The translations under genes and the position numbers were made by a program. The notes beneath the pieces were generated by a model. The model did no database searches and was not told the origin of the DNA. It was given only the letters and a program-made list of their open reading frames with translations. 10,690 bases of DNA from Phoronis ovalis. Lineage: Eukaryota; Phoronida; Phoronidae. This document shows, one piece after another, positions 1 through 8,025 of the stretch (the stretch's first letter is position 1; every line of letters begins with the position of its first letter). The stretch is from contig JAOXYB010061045.1 in assembly GCA_028565635.1 (NCBI GenBank), forward strand, positions 1 through 10,690. Reading direction: 5' to 3'.

Positions 1-12
1 TGTATGTATGTA

Positions 13-90
<78 letters not shown>

Positions 91-91
91 G

Positions 92-127
<36 letters not shown>

Positions 128-130
128 TTT
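1..130. repeat. Compound microsatellite (TGTA)n(TG)n(TA)n(CA)n(TA)n
   Basis: The window opens with about four TGTA units (1-18), then an uninterrupted TG run to about 77, TA units at 77-90, a CA run at about 91-118, and TA units to about 127. The TG run and the CA run are reverse complements flanking a self-complementary TA core, so the tract is a near-perfect palindrome as well as a microsatellite. Alternating purine-pyrimidine DNA of this kind is prone to Z-form and to slippage, so its length is likely to vary between individuals. It lies in the intron upstream of the first visible exon. Confidence 0.95.
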
Positions 131-338
131 AAATCAAATTGATCTCAAACCAAGAGCAGTTAATTAAAGCACAACTTGAACTACATTAATAATTCTGTGC
201 TTTGTGAGACTGTGCTGCCATAAAATTACAGTGCAATGGTAGAGATCATTGACAAAGACAGACTGCTTACTGGTACACGTACAGTTGATAGATTTATTAT
301 TGAGGAATATTCGATTATGCTAACTTTTTGAATTTTAG
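1..338 (+). other. Intron (3' part) upstream of the EGF2 exon
   Basis: After the microsatellite the remaining ~200 bases are ordinary AT-rich sequence ending in the acceptor AATTTTAG at 331-338. I searched it for the EGF1 exon expected upstream (a DECxxxxxxC pattern followed by a CxCxxGY pattern) and found none, so EGF1 and the signal peptide lie to the left of the window. Confidence 0.8.
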
Positions 339-461
339 ATGTAAATGAATGCGAGTATGAGAATGGAGGCTGTGTACATTCCTGTTTTAATAGCATTGGC
401 AATTTTTCCTGCAGCTGCAAGCATGGCTTCCAACTAGCTAATGATGGATTCAACTGTTTAG
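339..461 (+). CDS. SCUBE exon: EGF-like domain 2 (calcium-binding type)
   Basis: The 123-nt exon is bounded by a TTTTAG acceptor and a GTAAGT donor, phase 1 on both sides. The first two bases complete a split codon, probably Asp. It reads [12 protein letters not shown], then VHSC, then [12 protein letters not shown], then KHGF and a final NCL, giving all six EGF cysteines with the usual spacing. The D-V-N-E-C start and the C-x-N-x4-F-x-C-x-C pattern are the calcium-binding and Asn/Asp beta-hydroxylation signatures, so this is a cbEGF module. N-F-S inside the C4-C5 region is a possible N-glycosylation site. The ENGGCVH motif matches EGF2 of vertebrate SCUBEs. The domain would be extracellular and form a rigid calcium-dependent pair with the next module. 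Confidence 0.93.
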
Positions 462-727
462 GTAAGTCTTTTAATTCAAAATTATTCCAGTTTTTGTAAT
501 TACTATAAATTTTGTGAAAATGCATTTTTTCAATGTTTCCTAGTGATAATGAAAAAGCCCATCGTGCATACTATGTCTGTGATTGACATTTAGTAGGAGT
601 AAGCTGAAATCCTCGAATTTACCGTTTAAAGCTCCCCATCCCTGCCTGCTCTGGATAGTAATATGTTACAACACAAAATAATGCTTTGTATTTACTCCCA
701 AAGTGAAGTGTATCAACTTTTTTTCAG
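462..727 (+). other. Intron between EGF2 and EGF3 exons
   Basis: 266-bp phase 1 intron with donor GTAAGT and an acceptor preceded by a run of T (TTTTTTTCAG ending at 727). No other features are seen. An open frame on the opposite strand here overlaps the EGF2 exon and is a shadow. Confidence 0.9.
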
Positions 728-850
728 ATGTAGATGAATGCCAACGTAATCGTGGAGGGTGTCAGCATAGTTGTATTAACACATTTGGTGGCCATGAATG
801 CACTTGTCCCAGCGGGTATACTCTGCATGTAAATGGGAAAAGGTGTTTTC
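728..850 (+). CDS. SCUBE exon: EGF-like domain 3 (calcium-binding type)
   Basis: 123-nt exon with phase 1 at both ends, TTTCAG acceptor and C|GTAAG donor. It begins [16 protein letters not shown], continues [11 protein letters not shown] and ends [14 protein letters not shown]. All six cysteines are present and the D-V-D-E-C start marks a calcium-binding EGF. The beta-hydroxylation pattern is imperfect because the aromatic residue before C4 is replaced by His (GGHEC), which may weaken calcium-dependent packing with the neighbour. The exon ends on C rather than the G used by most exons of this gene, so the codon split across the junction becomes CAG (Gln). The domain corresponds to SCUBE EGF3, whose vertebrate form also begins DVDECQ and has GGCQ. 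Confidence 0.93.
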
Positions 851-1012
851 GTAAGAAATGTTCGCACTTCATTTTTAAAACTTATATAATACATACTATA
901 TAATATATACATGGTATAGAATTATAATACATGATATAGAATTATAGTTGAGAAATAGTTGGCATGTAGATCACAAATTCATATGGTGATACATAGTGCG
1001 TTGTACTTTCAG
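851..1012 (+). other. Intron between EGF3 and EGF4 exons
   Basis: 162-bp phase 1 intron, the shortest in the window. Donor GTAAGA, acceptor TACTTTCAG. It contains the 20-bp tandem duplication at 908-946. Confidence 0.88.
908..946. repeat. Two-copy tandem repeat, period 20 bp
   Basis: TACATGGTATAGAATTATA at 908-926 is repeated at 928-946 with a single change (G to A at the seventh base). It lies inside the 162-bp intron and is probably a slippage duplication with no visible coding or regulatory role. Confidence 0.85.
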
Positions 1013-1132
1013 AGAGCACATGGTGCCATAAAGTGCTTGGATGTAGTCACGATTGCCAAAGTTCAGCACATGGATGGAAATGTTTTTGTCAAACTGATTA
1101 CAAATTACATCCCAATGGGAAAGGATGCATTG
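1013..1132 (+). CDS. SCUBE exon: EGF-like domain 4 (atypical, non-calcium-binding)
   Basis: 120-nt exon, phase 1 both sides, CAG acceptor and G|GTAAG donor. With the split codon it reads QSTWCHKVLGC, SHDCQSSAHGWKCFC, QTDYKLHPNGKGCI. Six cysteines with EGF spacing are present, but there is no D-x-D/N-E-C start and no Asn/Asp hydroxylation site, so calcium binding is unlikely. The normally conserved Gly before the aromatic residue after C5 is Asp (TDYK). In vertebrate SCUBEs EGF4 is also the odd domain of the array, with an extended, non-DxDEC start, and the position agrees. A different frame is also open here; the EGF frame is chosen because of the six cysteines and the correct phase. Confidence 0.88.
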
Positions 1133-1871
1133 GTAAGAAAAATATCAAACTTTTAGAAGTCACATTTACAAAGGTGCACTCATTAAGTCAAAGAAACTAT
1201 TACACTTGAACTTCAGTAACAAGCCCCGTTCTTACTATAAAACTCTGTGGCCTACGATAAGATTACTTTAAGTGAGGCACCAAAATTTAAGCACTCTTTA
1301 TAGTGAGAATGGGGGCTTCTAATTGAAAATTGAGTAGTTACCTCATGATGTGGCTTTAAAATGTTATAATAAGCCTGCTTACTATAAGCAACTTGCATTC
1401 ACAATACAGAAATTCACAGAGCTTGTCTATAGTGAAAACAAGGGTATAGTTAATCTGCATGCTGTTTGTTGTTACATATGAAATAGGTCCGAGATAAGAT
1501 TTTGTGGTGTACAAGTGGTACGATTTTGTTTGGTGCTTTTGGCATGGCTAGTTTGTAGATGAATATACAACATATTTGTAAAACGATTTTGCGTGGATTT
1601 CTGGTATAACCATATAGTTAATAGATAAGTACAGAAAATGTAAAACTTTGAATGCTAGCAAATTACTGTCTTTATTTATTAGTAGTTAATAACTCAGAAA
1701 CAATACGGCTGTCAGAGACAATGTTGCAGCTTACTTTATTTTATATCATGAATGTGTTCAGTTATTGCAACATTTAGATTCCTTTATGTTTACCTGTTCT
1801 GTAAAAGACATTTGCTTTTGACTTACCCTCATTATGATAAAATTTAATGTACATGTAATCAACTTTTTTAG
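1133..1871 (+). other. Intron between EGF4 and EGF5 exons
   Basis: 739-bp phase 1 intron, donor GTAAGA, acceptor after AACTTTTTTAG. No reading frame with EGF or other recognisable content. The only structure seen is the inverted repeat family at 1221-1445. The rest is plain AT-rich sequence. Confidence 0.85.
1221..1318. repeat. Imperfect inverted repeat (~21-bp arms), with related copies nearby
   Basis: The left arm at 1221-1241 starts AAGCCCCGTTCTTAC and ends TATAAA. The right arm at 1297-1318 reads TTTATAGTGAGAATGGG then GGCTT. The arms are complementary except for one extra base and two mismatches, enclosing a ~55-bp loop. A shorter related version, AAGCCTGCTTACTATAAG, lies at 1371-1388, and a weaker inverted one around 1424-1444 (TATAGTGAAAACAAGGG). 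Four occurrences of a CACTATA-like core in alternating orientations suggest the remains of a palindromic repeat or a small non-autonomous DNA transposon. No target-site duplication or known terminal sequence was recognised. Confidence 0.6.
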
Positions 1872-1988
1872 CTACATGTGCTGTGGGTAATGGTGGATGT
1901 CAGCACCTATGCACTGATACAGTTTTTGGTCCTCAATGTAGCTGTGCTCCCAAATATAAACTTGGTAATGACCTAAAAACTTGCTTAG
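1872..1988 (+). CDS. SCUBE exon: EGF-like domain 5 (non-calcium-binding)
   Basis: 117-nt exon, phase 1 both sides, acceptor TTTTTTAG and donor G|GTATGT. It reads (A)TCAVGNGGCQHLC, TDTVFGPQCSC, APKYKLGNDLKTCL. Six cysteines are present. The domain starts directly with T-C rather than D-x-D-E-C, and Pro replaces the aromatic residue before C4, so it should not bind calcium in the cbEGF manner. Vertebrate SCUBE EGF5 has the same TCxxGNGGCQH start, a GP motif before C4 and a KY rather than GY after C5; all three are visible here, which makes this one of the more diagnostic exons. The reading frame stays open past the donor but the residues beyond it are non-EGF, hydrophobic intron translation. 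Confidence 0.92.
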
Positions 1989-4900
1989 GTATGTATACTT
2001 TTTTGGGTTATTCCTGTTATAGAATTTTTATCATTTGGGGAAAAGGTGCCATATTAAAAACTCAGTCTCCATTTTTTATTATATTTTTGGCTGTGCATGT
2101 AGACTTTCTTAATACCTTGTGGATTTTTTTTTTTTGCATCAATATTTTGAATTAATTTGATTCTGTATTAGTTTTTCTTACCGGTGATTATCCACTAAAA
2201 ATAAGTTTCTTTTACTGATGTGCTCATTTCGCTGTCTTGCCCTCTCATGGGATACAGATACCAGCAAGTCAGTAAAAAATACATTTTTTTTAACTAGGAC
2301 AATGTTTTATTTATCACAAAAGTACATCACAGTAATCAAAACAATTCAAAAAAATCCAGAAGACTTGAGCAAAAATATACATGGATTATAGAAAAGAAAA
2401 AGGATGGAATGATGGGTATTTGAAAATAGTTGGTACACAATGTAAAGTGACAGGTTGCTAATTTTTTGAAATACCTGGTCACAGTGGGTTAATTAATTGA
2501 AATAGCTGGTCGCATGATCTTTCTAGTGGAATGTAAAATTATGGCACATATTATTATTTTTGTAACATTTATAATCTTTTTCACTTGAGAACTTCCTGAT
2601 AATAAGCTGTGTGACACGTTTTAGATGATGTGTGTAAAATAATAAAGAACATATATTGAAAATATTTTTCAAAAATATTGTAGACGTATAATTTAGGTTT
2701 TAGAGTATAAAAATATTTTAACACAGTTTAAGAATAATTTTGATGACACTAATCTGACTTTTGTTACTGAAGTCTGCAACACAATGATTTTAAGAAGTAT
2801 GTAATGGCCTGTGAAACCATGCCAGATTCCAGAAAATCATATACTTATCACATTCTTTGACTTAAAAATAAATAAAATGAATAGTTCTGTCACTGATTAC
2901 ATTTGCATTTTCAATTTTCTATTGTGGCAAGCAGGCACATTTTTACTGACTCACAGATATAGTCAATATTTTTAAAACAAAATATTAAAAAGTGTAAAGA
3001 TAAATTCAGAATCAGTAAGGCATGAAAATATCCAATTTGTTGTGGATGTCTGAAATTAAGTTTTATTTTATTTGTTTATATTTATGTATTTTAATGCAAA
3101 AAATTAATCATAATTCCTGTTTCCATTTACGTGTGTCATTCATAATACATATAAAAATGTACTGAAAAATAATACAATTTGTTATGCAATGTCCTTGTCA
3201 AAATAAGAAGTCTGCTACGCATAGAAAAGCGCAGGTTACCTTACATCTGGGCCAAGTCCAATGTCTAGTTTCTAGTTTGCTGTCAGATTAAAATGTTTGC
3301 TGACTTAAAATAACCTGAGTTAACTAATCATATAATTGTTGACAGGTAATCTAACATTATCAAACACTAGATCATTCAGATACCAGATTTGACCTTCTAG
3401 GTGTCTTATATTACAAATAAAAAATTTACAATATTAGATGTAATAAAAAATGTGAACTATTTTTAGTTTGATGTGAATTGTAGCACAGATAATGGACAAG
3501 TGATAGTGAATGTTACCTGTCAAAGGCTAAATACAGTTTAGAAAAAATTGCATCAGAAAATTCGGTACTTTGAAAAATTGTTTGAGAGGCAGTAAATCAA
3601 AGTCAACGAGCCAAGGAGCTTTGTTTTTCTTTTATTTTTGATAGCTATTTCAAGACGAGCCTCCCATTTTGACAACGCTTTTTGTGGTTTTGAAATTACT
3701 AGCCATTTATTAAAATCAAGATATATTGACATTTTGATTTAAAATCATAAATAAATTCTTGTTCTGTTAATTATAAGGTTCGTATGATGGAAATTTTGCA
3801 GGGAATTGTGAATGTACTTGTAACATGAAAGTTGTTGAATTTTTTCAGAAACCTTTTGTAAAAATTCTCTTTATTGATTTACCTGGTAAATATATTTGTC
3901 ATAAAATAACTTGAGACATTTATTATGTTTCACAGGATACAGCATTGTTTTTATTGAAAACAGTTTAAAGCGATAAACAGTCGAGCCAAAAAGCCACATT
4001 GATAAAGCACAGCAGTTTTATAGATATAGCAAGTAGCAGTAATGTTTCTAGGTGAAAACAAAGAAAAGGCAAATCCAAGAAAATGTTTCATGAATGTCGT
4101 AATAGTACTATGCTAATTCCTCAGTTTTGTTGAAAAAAAAAGGGTCAAACACACTGCATGTGTTCTAATATAACTTGTACATAAGATTTCGTTTCAAGTT
4201 TTTAAATTTGTTAAGCAATCTCAAAAATTAAATATCTTCTAAAAGGTTTAGTCATAATTAGGTATCTTTGTAACTATTACATATCAAATACTATTAGTTA
4301 TTAAAATATTATTTATTTAGTATAAGTGTATAAAGTCATAAGTTATGCATTATGCAAGTAGTATATACCTTAGCTTGAAAAAGTACCATATATTGTTTGG
4401 GGTAGTCTACTGGTGTACAAGATGAAGAACTTGTTCACAATTTGACACTTTAAAATTTAATTAAGTTATTACGTTAGCTAAATGAAAAGATAGTGAATTA
4501 AAAGATACTAAACATTTGTTGAAAGTATATTTATTGAATATCTTGTGAGATTTATTTTTGTTATAGTAGATCATGTGAAGCATATAACAGCCATTTTTGG
4601 GGAGAAAATTTGAATTTTTAAACAAAAATTTTAAAAATATATATTAGCCACTCTTAGAAAGATGATCTTTTGTACAAATAATGTTCACAGAAAAGATAAA
4701 CGCTTTGCATCCCAATACTTAATTTTGTTTTGTTCAAAAGGTGCGAAGTTTCAGAGTTTATGTAAAAATATTAAATTATGAAAAATCCGTTATTTCTGAA
4801 CAAATGAAAAGTTTAAAATTCGAGACAGTGTATAATATGTTTACTTTCAAAAAATATGTTCTTTGTTTCTTTCCATTTAGCACAACAAAATTTAACTTAA

Positions 4901-5348
4901 AAGTATAAAAATGTGATTAAGTCTATTAACAATTATTCTCTCGTTAAAGAAGCATTTTTTGGGTTTATGGCCTATAATATATGTATCATGAAACAGAGAT
5001 TAAATAAAAAGTGCACCGAGCTGAGACCTGATTGAGCTTCCAGAAGTTAACTTGCCTCCTGATACACCGCTCTAATGGATATTTCATAACAAAATGTTGT
5101 TTCATCTGCTTCAGTTTTGATATTAAAACTTAATTACAAAACCAAAGTTACTTTGGAAGTTAATTGAGGTTCCAGAAATCGTCACCTTTTTTACAAATCA
5201 ACAGGATGTGATGGAAAACGCAGAGAAAAATAGCGTGATCAAGTCATGATGTTAAAGTAGATTGATCCCAGAATGGATATTATACCGGGCTTAGCTGCAT
5301 CTGTTATATTAAATATGATAAATTATTTGTTATTTATTGTTGTCGTAG
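1989..5348 (+). other. Large intron (3.36 kb) between EGF5 and EGF6 exons
   Basis: Donor GTATGT, acceptor GTTGTCGTAG, phase 1. The domains on either side are consecutive in the SCUBE array, so no exon is missing. Reading both strands I see no protein-like frame, RNA gene or recognisable transposon; the sequence is strongly AT-rich with short homopolymer runs. Minor structures are the 31-bp-period repeat at 2466-2514, an 11-bp perfect inverted pair at 3339-3349 and 3513-3523, and a near-identical 14-bp pair at 5032-5045 and 5164-5177. Enhancers could be present but cannot be recognised from a single sequence. Confidence 0.85.
2466..2514. repeat. Two-copy direct repeat, period 31 bp
   Basis: TTGAAATACCTGGTCACA at 2466-2483 recurs as TTGAAATAGCTGGTCGCA at 2497-2514, with 16 of 18 bases identical. 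The 13 bases between them are not repeated in full. It lies in the large intron and has no known role. Confidence 0.7.
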
Positions 5349-5465
5349 CAACATGTGAAGTCAATAATGGTGGCTGTGATAGAAAATGTGAAGACTCCAC
5401 TGCAGGACCCATATGTCTGTGTCCAGATGGGTATTTATTACATCAAGATGGGAAAACATGTATAG
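5349..5465 (+). CDS. SCUBE exon: EGF-like domain 6 (non-calcium-binding)
   Basis: 117-nt exon, phase 1 both sides, donor G|GTAAG. It reads (A)TCEVNNGGCDRKC, EDSTAGPICLC, PDGYLLHQDGKTCI. The match to vertebrate SCUBE EGF6 is very close: TCxVNNGGCDRxC, then a D-S/T-x-x-G stretch, then QxDGKTC. Like EGF5 it lacks the D-x-D-E-C start and the aromatic residue before C4, so two consecutive modules in the middle of the array are not calcium-binding, as in vertebrates. The frame is also open upstream of the acceptor to an ATG at 5273, giving a hydrophobic leader-like stretch (see findings); I treat that as intron translation. Confidence 0.94.
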   Translation, partial: QHVKSIMVAVIENVKTPLQDPYVCVQMGIYYIKMGKHV

Positions 5466-6697
5466 GTAAGAAATTGTTGTGTTGTTTAGAGAATTTTAGA
5501 GCTAATTGGATGTTCTTATATTTTCTTTTATATTCTAATTATTTTGCTTTCTTTCCACAATTTTGTAATTTTGATATTTTAATATTTATAATATGGTTAT
5601 TTAAGTCTAAACATTCAAATATTCCAAAATAATTTGTAACCCATAAACTGTTTTTGCATAATTAAATAGAATTCTTATAGAATTATTGGCGATGGTTTTA
5701 TAGAATTAAATAGAATTGTTTTAGAATTATTGGCCATTAGGATGAAATTACACATCCAATTTAAACAACGTTATGTTGAATTAAATTTTAATTATATTAT
5801 TTATTTAATTGTTGGATTTCTGTTATGACTTATTATCGTGTACACAAAAAAAAATTTTGGAAAAAAGTGGAGACATTTATTTTTATTAAGGTTGTATTGC
5901 AAATGAGCGAAACCAATTTGATTTGGAATAAAAAAAAAATGTTGTAAATTAAATCTGAACATGTCTAACTCCCATTGAACGGAATTTGAACCTTGCTCTG
6001 AGTTCAATTACAATAAAACTAAATTTGCACCAACATTTTCTAAATACTAGAAACATAAACTTTTGATTAGTATAAATTACTAGAAAATGGATAAAGTATG
6101 TATCAATTTGGTGTTTGATGCATGATTGAAAATGTCAGTTCTGATAAAACCAGTCTCTGATTGGTCCAACAAGACTTCCTGCAGAGATAGACAGGTACCT
6201 GGAGTGCTTTATGATTACCATATCTTTTGATGTTGTAATTCTTGCCATTCTGTGCCTTTAGGCTTTCTGTCTGCAGTTAGGAATTTCCTTATTGCATAAA
6301 TTGGTACAATTTACTATAAGAATTTAGTTGCATAATTTGCTGTTTGATTTTTGTGCACTTAAAAGAAACAGTGTTAATTGTGCTGTCAATAATATTAAAA
6401 AAGAAAACATCTTTTTAACTGTAGTCATGTTATGGCAGCGCAAGCCAAAATTGTTGGTTTATTTTACTGCCTCTTACAGGGAGAATGTGTTTGCATATCT
6501 TTTGTGGGCAGACTCAGTATCTAGCTACAGGATTTAGTCTGTGATGACCTTGGTCTATATATAAGGTGACTTATTGAAAATCTATTAGAACATTGGTAAA
6601 CCTAAGAATTACCTACTATTAGGCAAAATCAATAAACTAAAACTAAAAAACTCTTAGCAGTAATGCATGTAAAATCTGTTATTGTCTTCTTTTGCAG
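5466..6697 (+). other. Intron between EGF6 and EGF7 exons
   Basis: 1232-bp phase 1 intron, donor GTAAGA, acceptor TCTTCTTTTGCAG with a clear pyrimidine tract. It contains the 44-bp-period duplication at 5660-5734. Short open frames at 5801-6007 (minus) and 6328-6537 (plus) have no recognisable domain, low-complexity AT-driven composition and no support as genes. Confidence 0.88.
5660..5734. repeat. Two-copy tandem repeat, period 44 bp
   Basis: A 31-bp block beginning AATTAAATAGAATT and ending AGAATTATTGGC is present at 5660-5690 and again at 5704-5734 with two substitutions. The 13 bases between the copies (GATGG then TTTTATAG) complete a 44-bp period. Likely a recent local duplication within the intron. 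Confidence 0.85.
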
Positions 6698-6829
6698 ACA
6701 TTAATGAGTGTATTGAAACGGACGAAAGTAATGGAGGCTGCAGCCATGAATGTGTCAATACCATAGGAAGCTATCAGTGCCTCTGCCCAAAAGGGTTCAA
6801 AGCACAAATGGATGAAAAAATATGTAAAG
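6698..6829 (+). CDS. SCUBE exon: EGF-like domain 7 (calcium-binding type)
   Basis: 132-nt exon, phase 1 both sides, acceptor TTTTGCAG, donor G|GTAAAA (weaker than the other donors). It reads DINECIETDESNGGC, SHECVNTIGSYQCLC, PKGFKAQMDEKICK. It is a complete cbEGF with calcium-binding start and the C-x-N-x4-Y-x-C-x-C hydroxylation pattern. At 44 residues it is longer than the others because three to four extra residues (TDES) sit between C1 and C2, compared with the DINECxxNNGGC of vertebrate EGF7. The C5-C6 loop ends in KICK, comparable to the RTCQ of vertebrates. Confidence 0.93.
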
Positions 6830-7445
6830 GTAAAAAAAAGTATACCAACATGTCCTTGATTAAGATTACTTGAAGATCCTGTTATCATGACAGCATTAGC
6901 TGAAACTGTGACTTTTTTAACCTGTTTAGTGTTAGGTTACAAAAAAAATAAGTTACACGTGGATGGGAATCACTGCATCATTCCTCTATTGGTTCGAGCG
7001 ACAGGTAATTACATTAAGTTTTGTCCAATAAATTAGGTGATATAAAATTTTATTTTTTGTAATAATTCCACATGATACAACAAAAGAAAGAGTTTTTTTC
7101 ATGCAAATAGCCTCTTGTGGGACACAGAGTTTATATTCCATTTAATTGGTGACAAATTCAATCATTTTGTTGTTTTTCTACGAATTGGATTTAGTTCATT
7201 TTTGCCAGCTAATTTCAGTTGACCACCTTAATATGCAAAATATCTGCCATTTCCAATTTCAAAGTGAAAATTGAATTTTCTTAGAATGTAATTGATACTG
7301 GTATTTCTAAGCTTCATCAGTACTTAATTCATACGTATATTTTTAATATTCCGTACTTAATTGTTTAACATATATTTTAATGTAAAAAATAAGAACATAT
7401 TGAAATTCAACATAGTCTTAGAAATTGTTGAAACTTTTTTTGTAG
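6830..7445 (+). other. Intron between EGF7 and EGF8 exons (may contain an extra exon)
   Basis: 616 bp if removed as one intron: donor GTAAAA, acceptor TTTTTTTGTAG, phase 1. If the candidate exon at 6930-7004 is used it splits into introns of 100 bp (6830-6929) and 441 bp (7005-7445), again both phase 1. Beyond that candidate I see nothing in 7005-7445. Confidence 0.8.
6930..7004 (+). CDS. Candidate 75-nt cassette exon or relic: half EGF-like segment
   Basis: Flanked by a TTTTTTAACCTGTTTAG acceptor-like stretch and an ACAG|GTAATT donor. Read in the phase set by the neighbouring exons it is open for 25 codons with phase 1 at both ends, so including it would not shift the frame. The product contains GYKKNKLHVDGNHCI followed by IPLLVRAT. 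The first part resembles the C-terminal half of an EGF module of this gene (compare [11 protein letters not shown] in EGF3), with three extra residues and only one cysteine. No matching N-terminal half with C1 to C5 is readable upstream. It is either a genuine small linker exon between EGF7 and EGF8 or the decayed remainder of a duplicated EGF exon. Vertebrate SCUBEs, as I recall them, join EGF7 and EGF8 directly. Confidence 0.4.
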
Positions 7446-7562
7446 ATATAAATGAATGTTATTTAAATACAACCTGTGATCAGATCTGTGTAAATACTCC
7501 TGGCAGCTATATATGCCAGTGTAAAAAGGGATACGAACAGTATGGAGTCACCCATTGTGGAG
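7446..7562 (+). CDS. SCUBE exon: EGF-like domain 8 (calcium-binding type)
   Basis: 117-nt exon, phase 1 both sides, acceptor TTTTTTTGTAG, donor G|GTATAT. It reads [39 protein letters not shown]. It has the calcium-binding start and the hydroxylation pattern, with only five residues between C1 and C2. The short C1-C2 loop ending T-C-D and the YG-x-THCG tail are hallmarks of SCUBE EGF8 (vertebrates have a TCDHxC segment and YGxTHCGD). N-T-T between C1 and C2 is a possible N-glycosylation site. This exon strongly separates SCUBE from other EGF-repeat families. Confidence 0.95.
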
Positions 7563-8025
7563 GTATATGATACTTACATGCATATTTGATTTTACTTAAA
7601 ATGTTTTTTATCTCTTTAGTTTAAAATTCATTGAAAATAGATGCAAGTAATTATGCCTTATTACTGGAGTTATTTTGTGAGGGTGAAGGGATTTTGACAG
7701 TTATTTTGTTATTTGATCTCCACTGATCAAGCCTTTAGTGCATAAATCAAATTTGAAATTTATCTTCAATGGATGGGCCTGCTTCAGAAAAAAATTCCAA
7801 CTTTCAGGAAAAAAAAGGTATTTTGTCGGTGAAAGTTAATGATCTGTAAAGTACATACGTCCTGTGAAGAAATATAATATCTGGTTCTTTCCTAAATGAC
7901 ATTTATTTCAAAAAAATCAGAGCAAAATCTGAACAGTATAATGTTTTAATCATATTAAAAAAAGTCATGCAATGCTCTGCTGAGTAAAAACCTGCAAATA
8001 ATGTTGTAAAATATATTTATCTTAG
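7563..8025 (+). other. Intron between EGF8 and EGF9 exons
   Basis: 463-bp phase 1 intron, donor GTATAT, acceptor ATTTATCTTAG. AT-rich, with no features recognised on either strand. Confidence 0.88.

Noticed and set aside
1-338. Possible EGF1 exon upstream of the first visible domain
   Set aside because: No Cys-rich frame with an acceptor and donor in phase was found; the region is microsatellite plus plain AT-rich intron.
226-525. 99-codon open frame on the minus strand
   Set aside because: It overlaps the EGF2 exon antisense, has no recognisable motif, and is explained as a shadow of the coding strand.
3339-3523. 11-bp perfect inverted repeat TTGACAGGTAA / TTACCTGTCAA as ends of a miniature transposon
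   Set aside because: Similarity stops after about 11 bases, no target-site duplication is seen, and one such pair is plausible by chance in a 3.4 kb intron.
5032-5177. Near-identical 14-bp sequences TTGAGCTTCCAGAA and TTGAGGTTCCAGAA
   Set aside because: Short, with flanking similarity limited to a small GAAGTTAA piece in a different order; not enough to call a repeat element.
5801-6007. 68-codon open frame on the minus strand in the EGF6-EGF7 intron
   Set aside because: Composition is driven by A/T runs (many Phe, Asn, Lys), with no motif or context supporting a gene.
6328-6537. 69-codon open frame on the + strand in the EGF6-EGF7 intron
   Set aside because: No domain, no plausible splice sites in the gene's phase and no EGF-like cysteine pattern; treated as chance.
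2239-7127. Similar 18-mers CCTCTCATGGGATACAGA (about 2240) and CCTCTTGTGGGACACAGA (about 7110) as copies of a dispersed repeat
   Set aside because: Only 15 of 18 bases match and the flanks do not align; likely coincidence.
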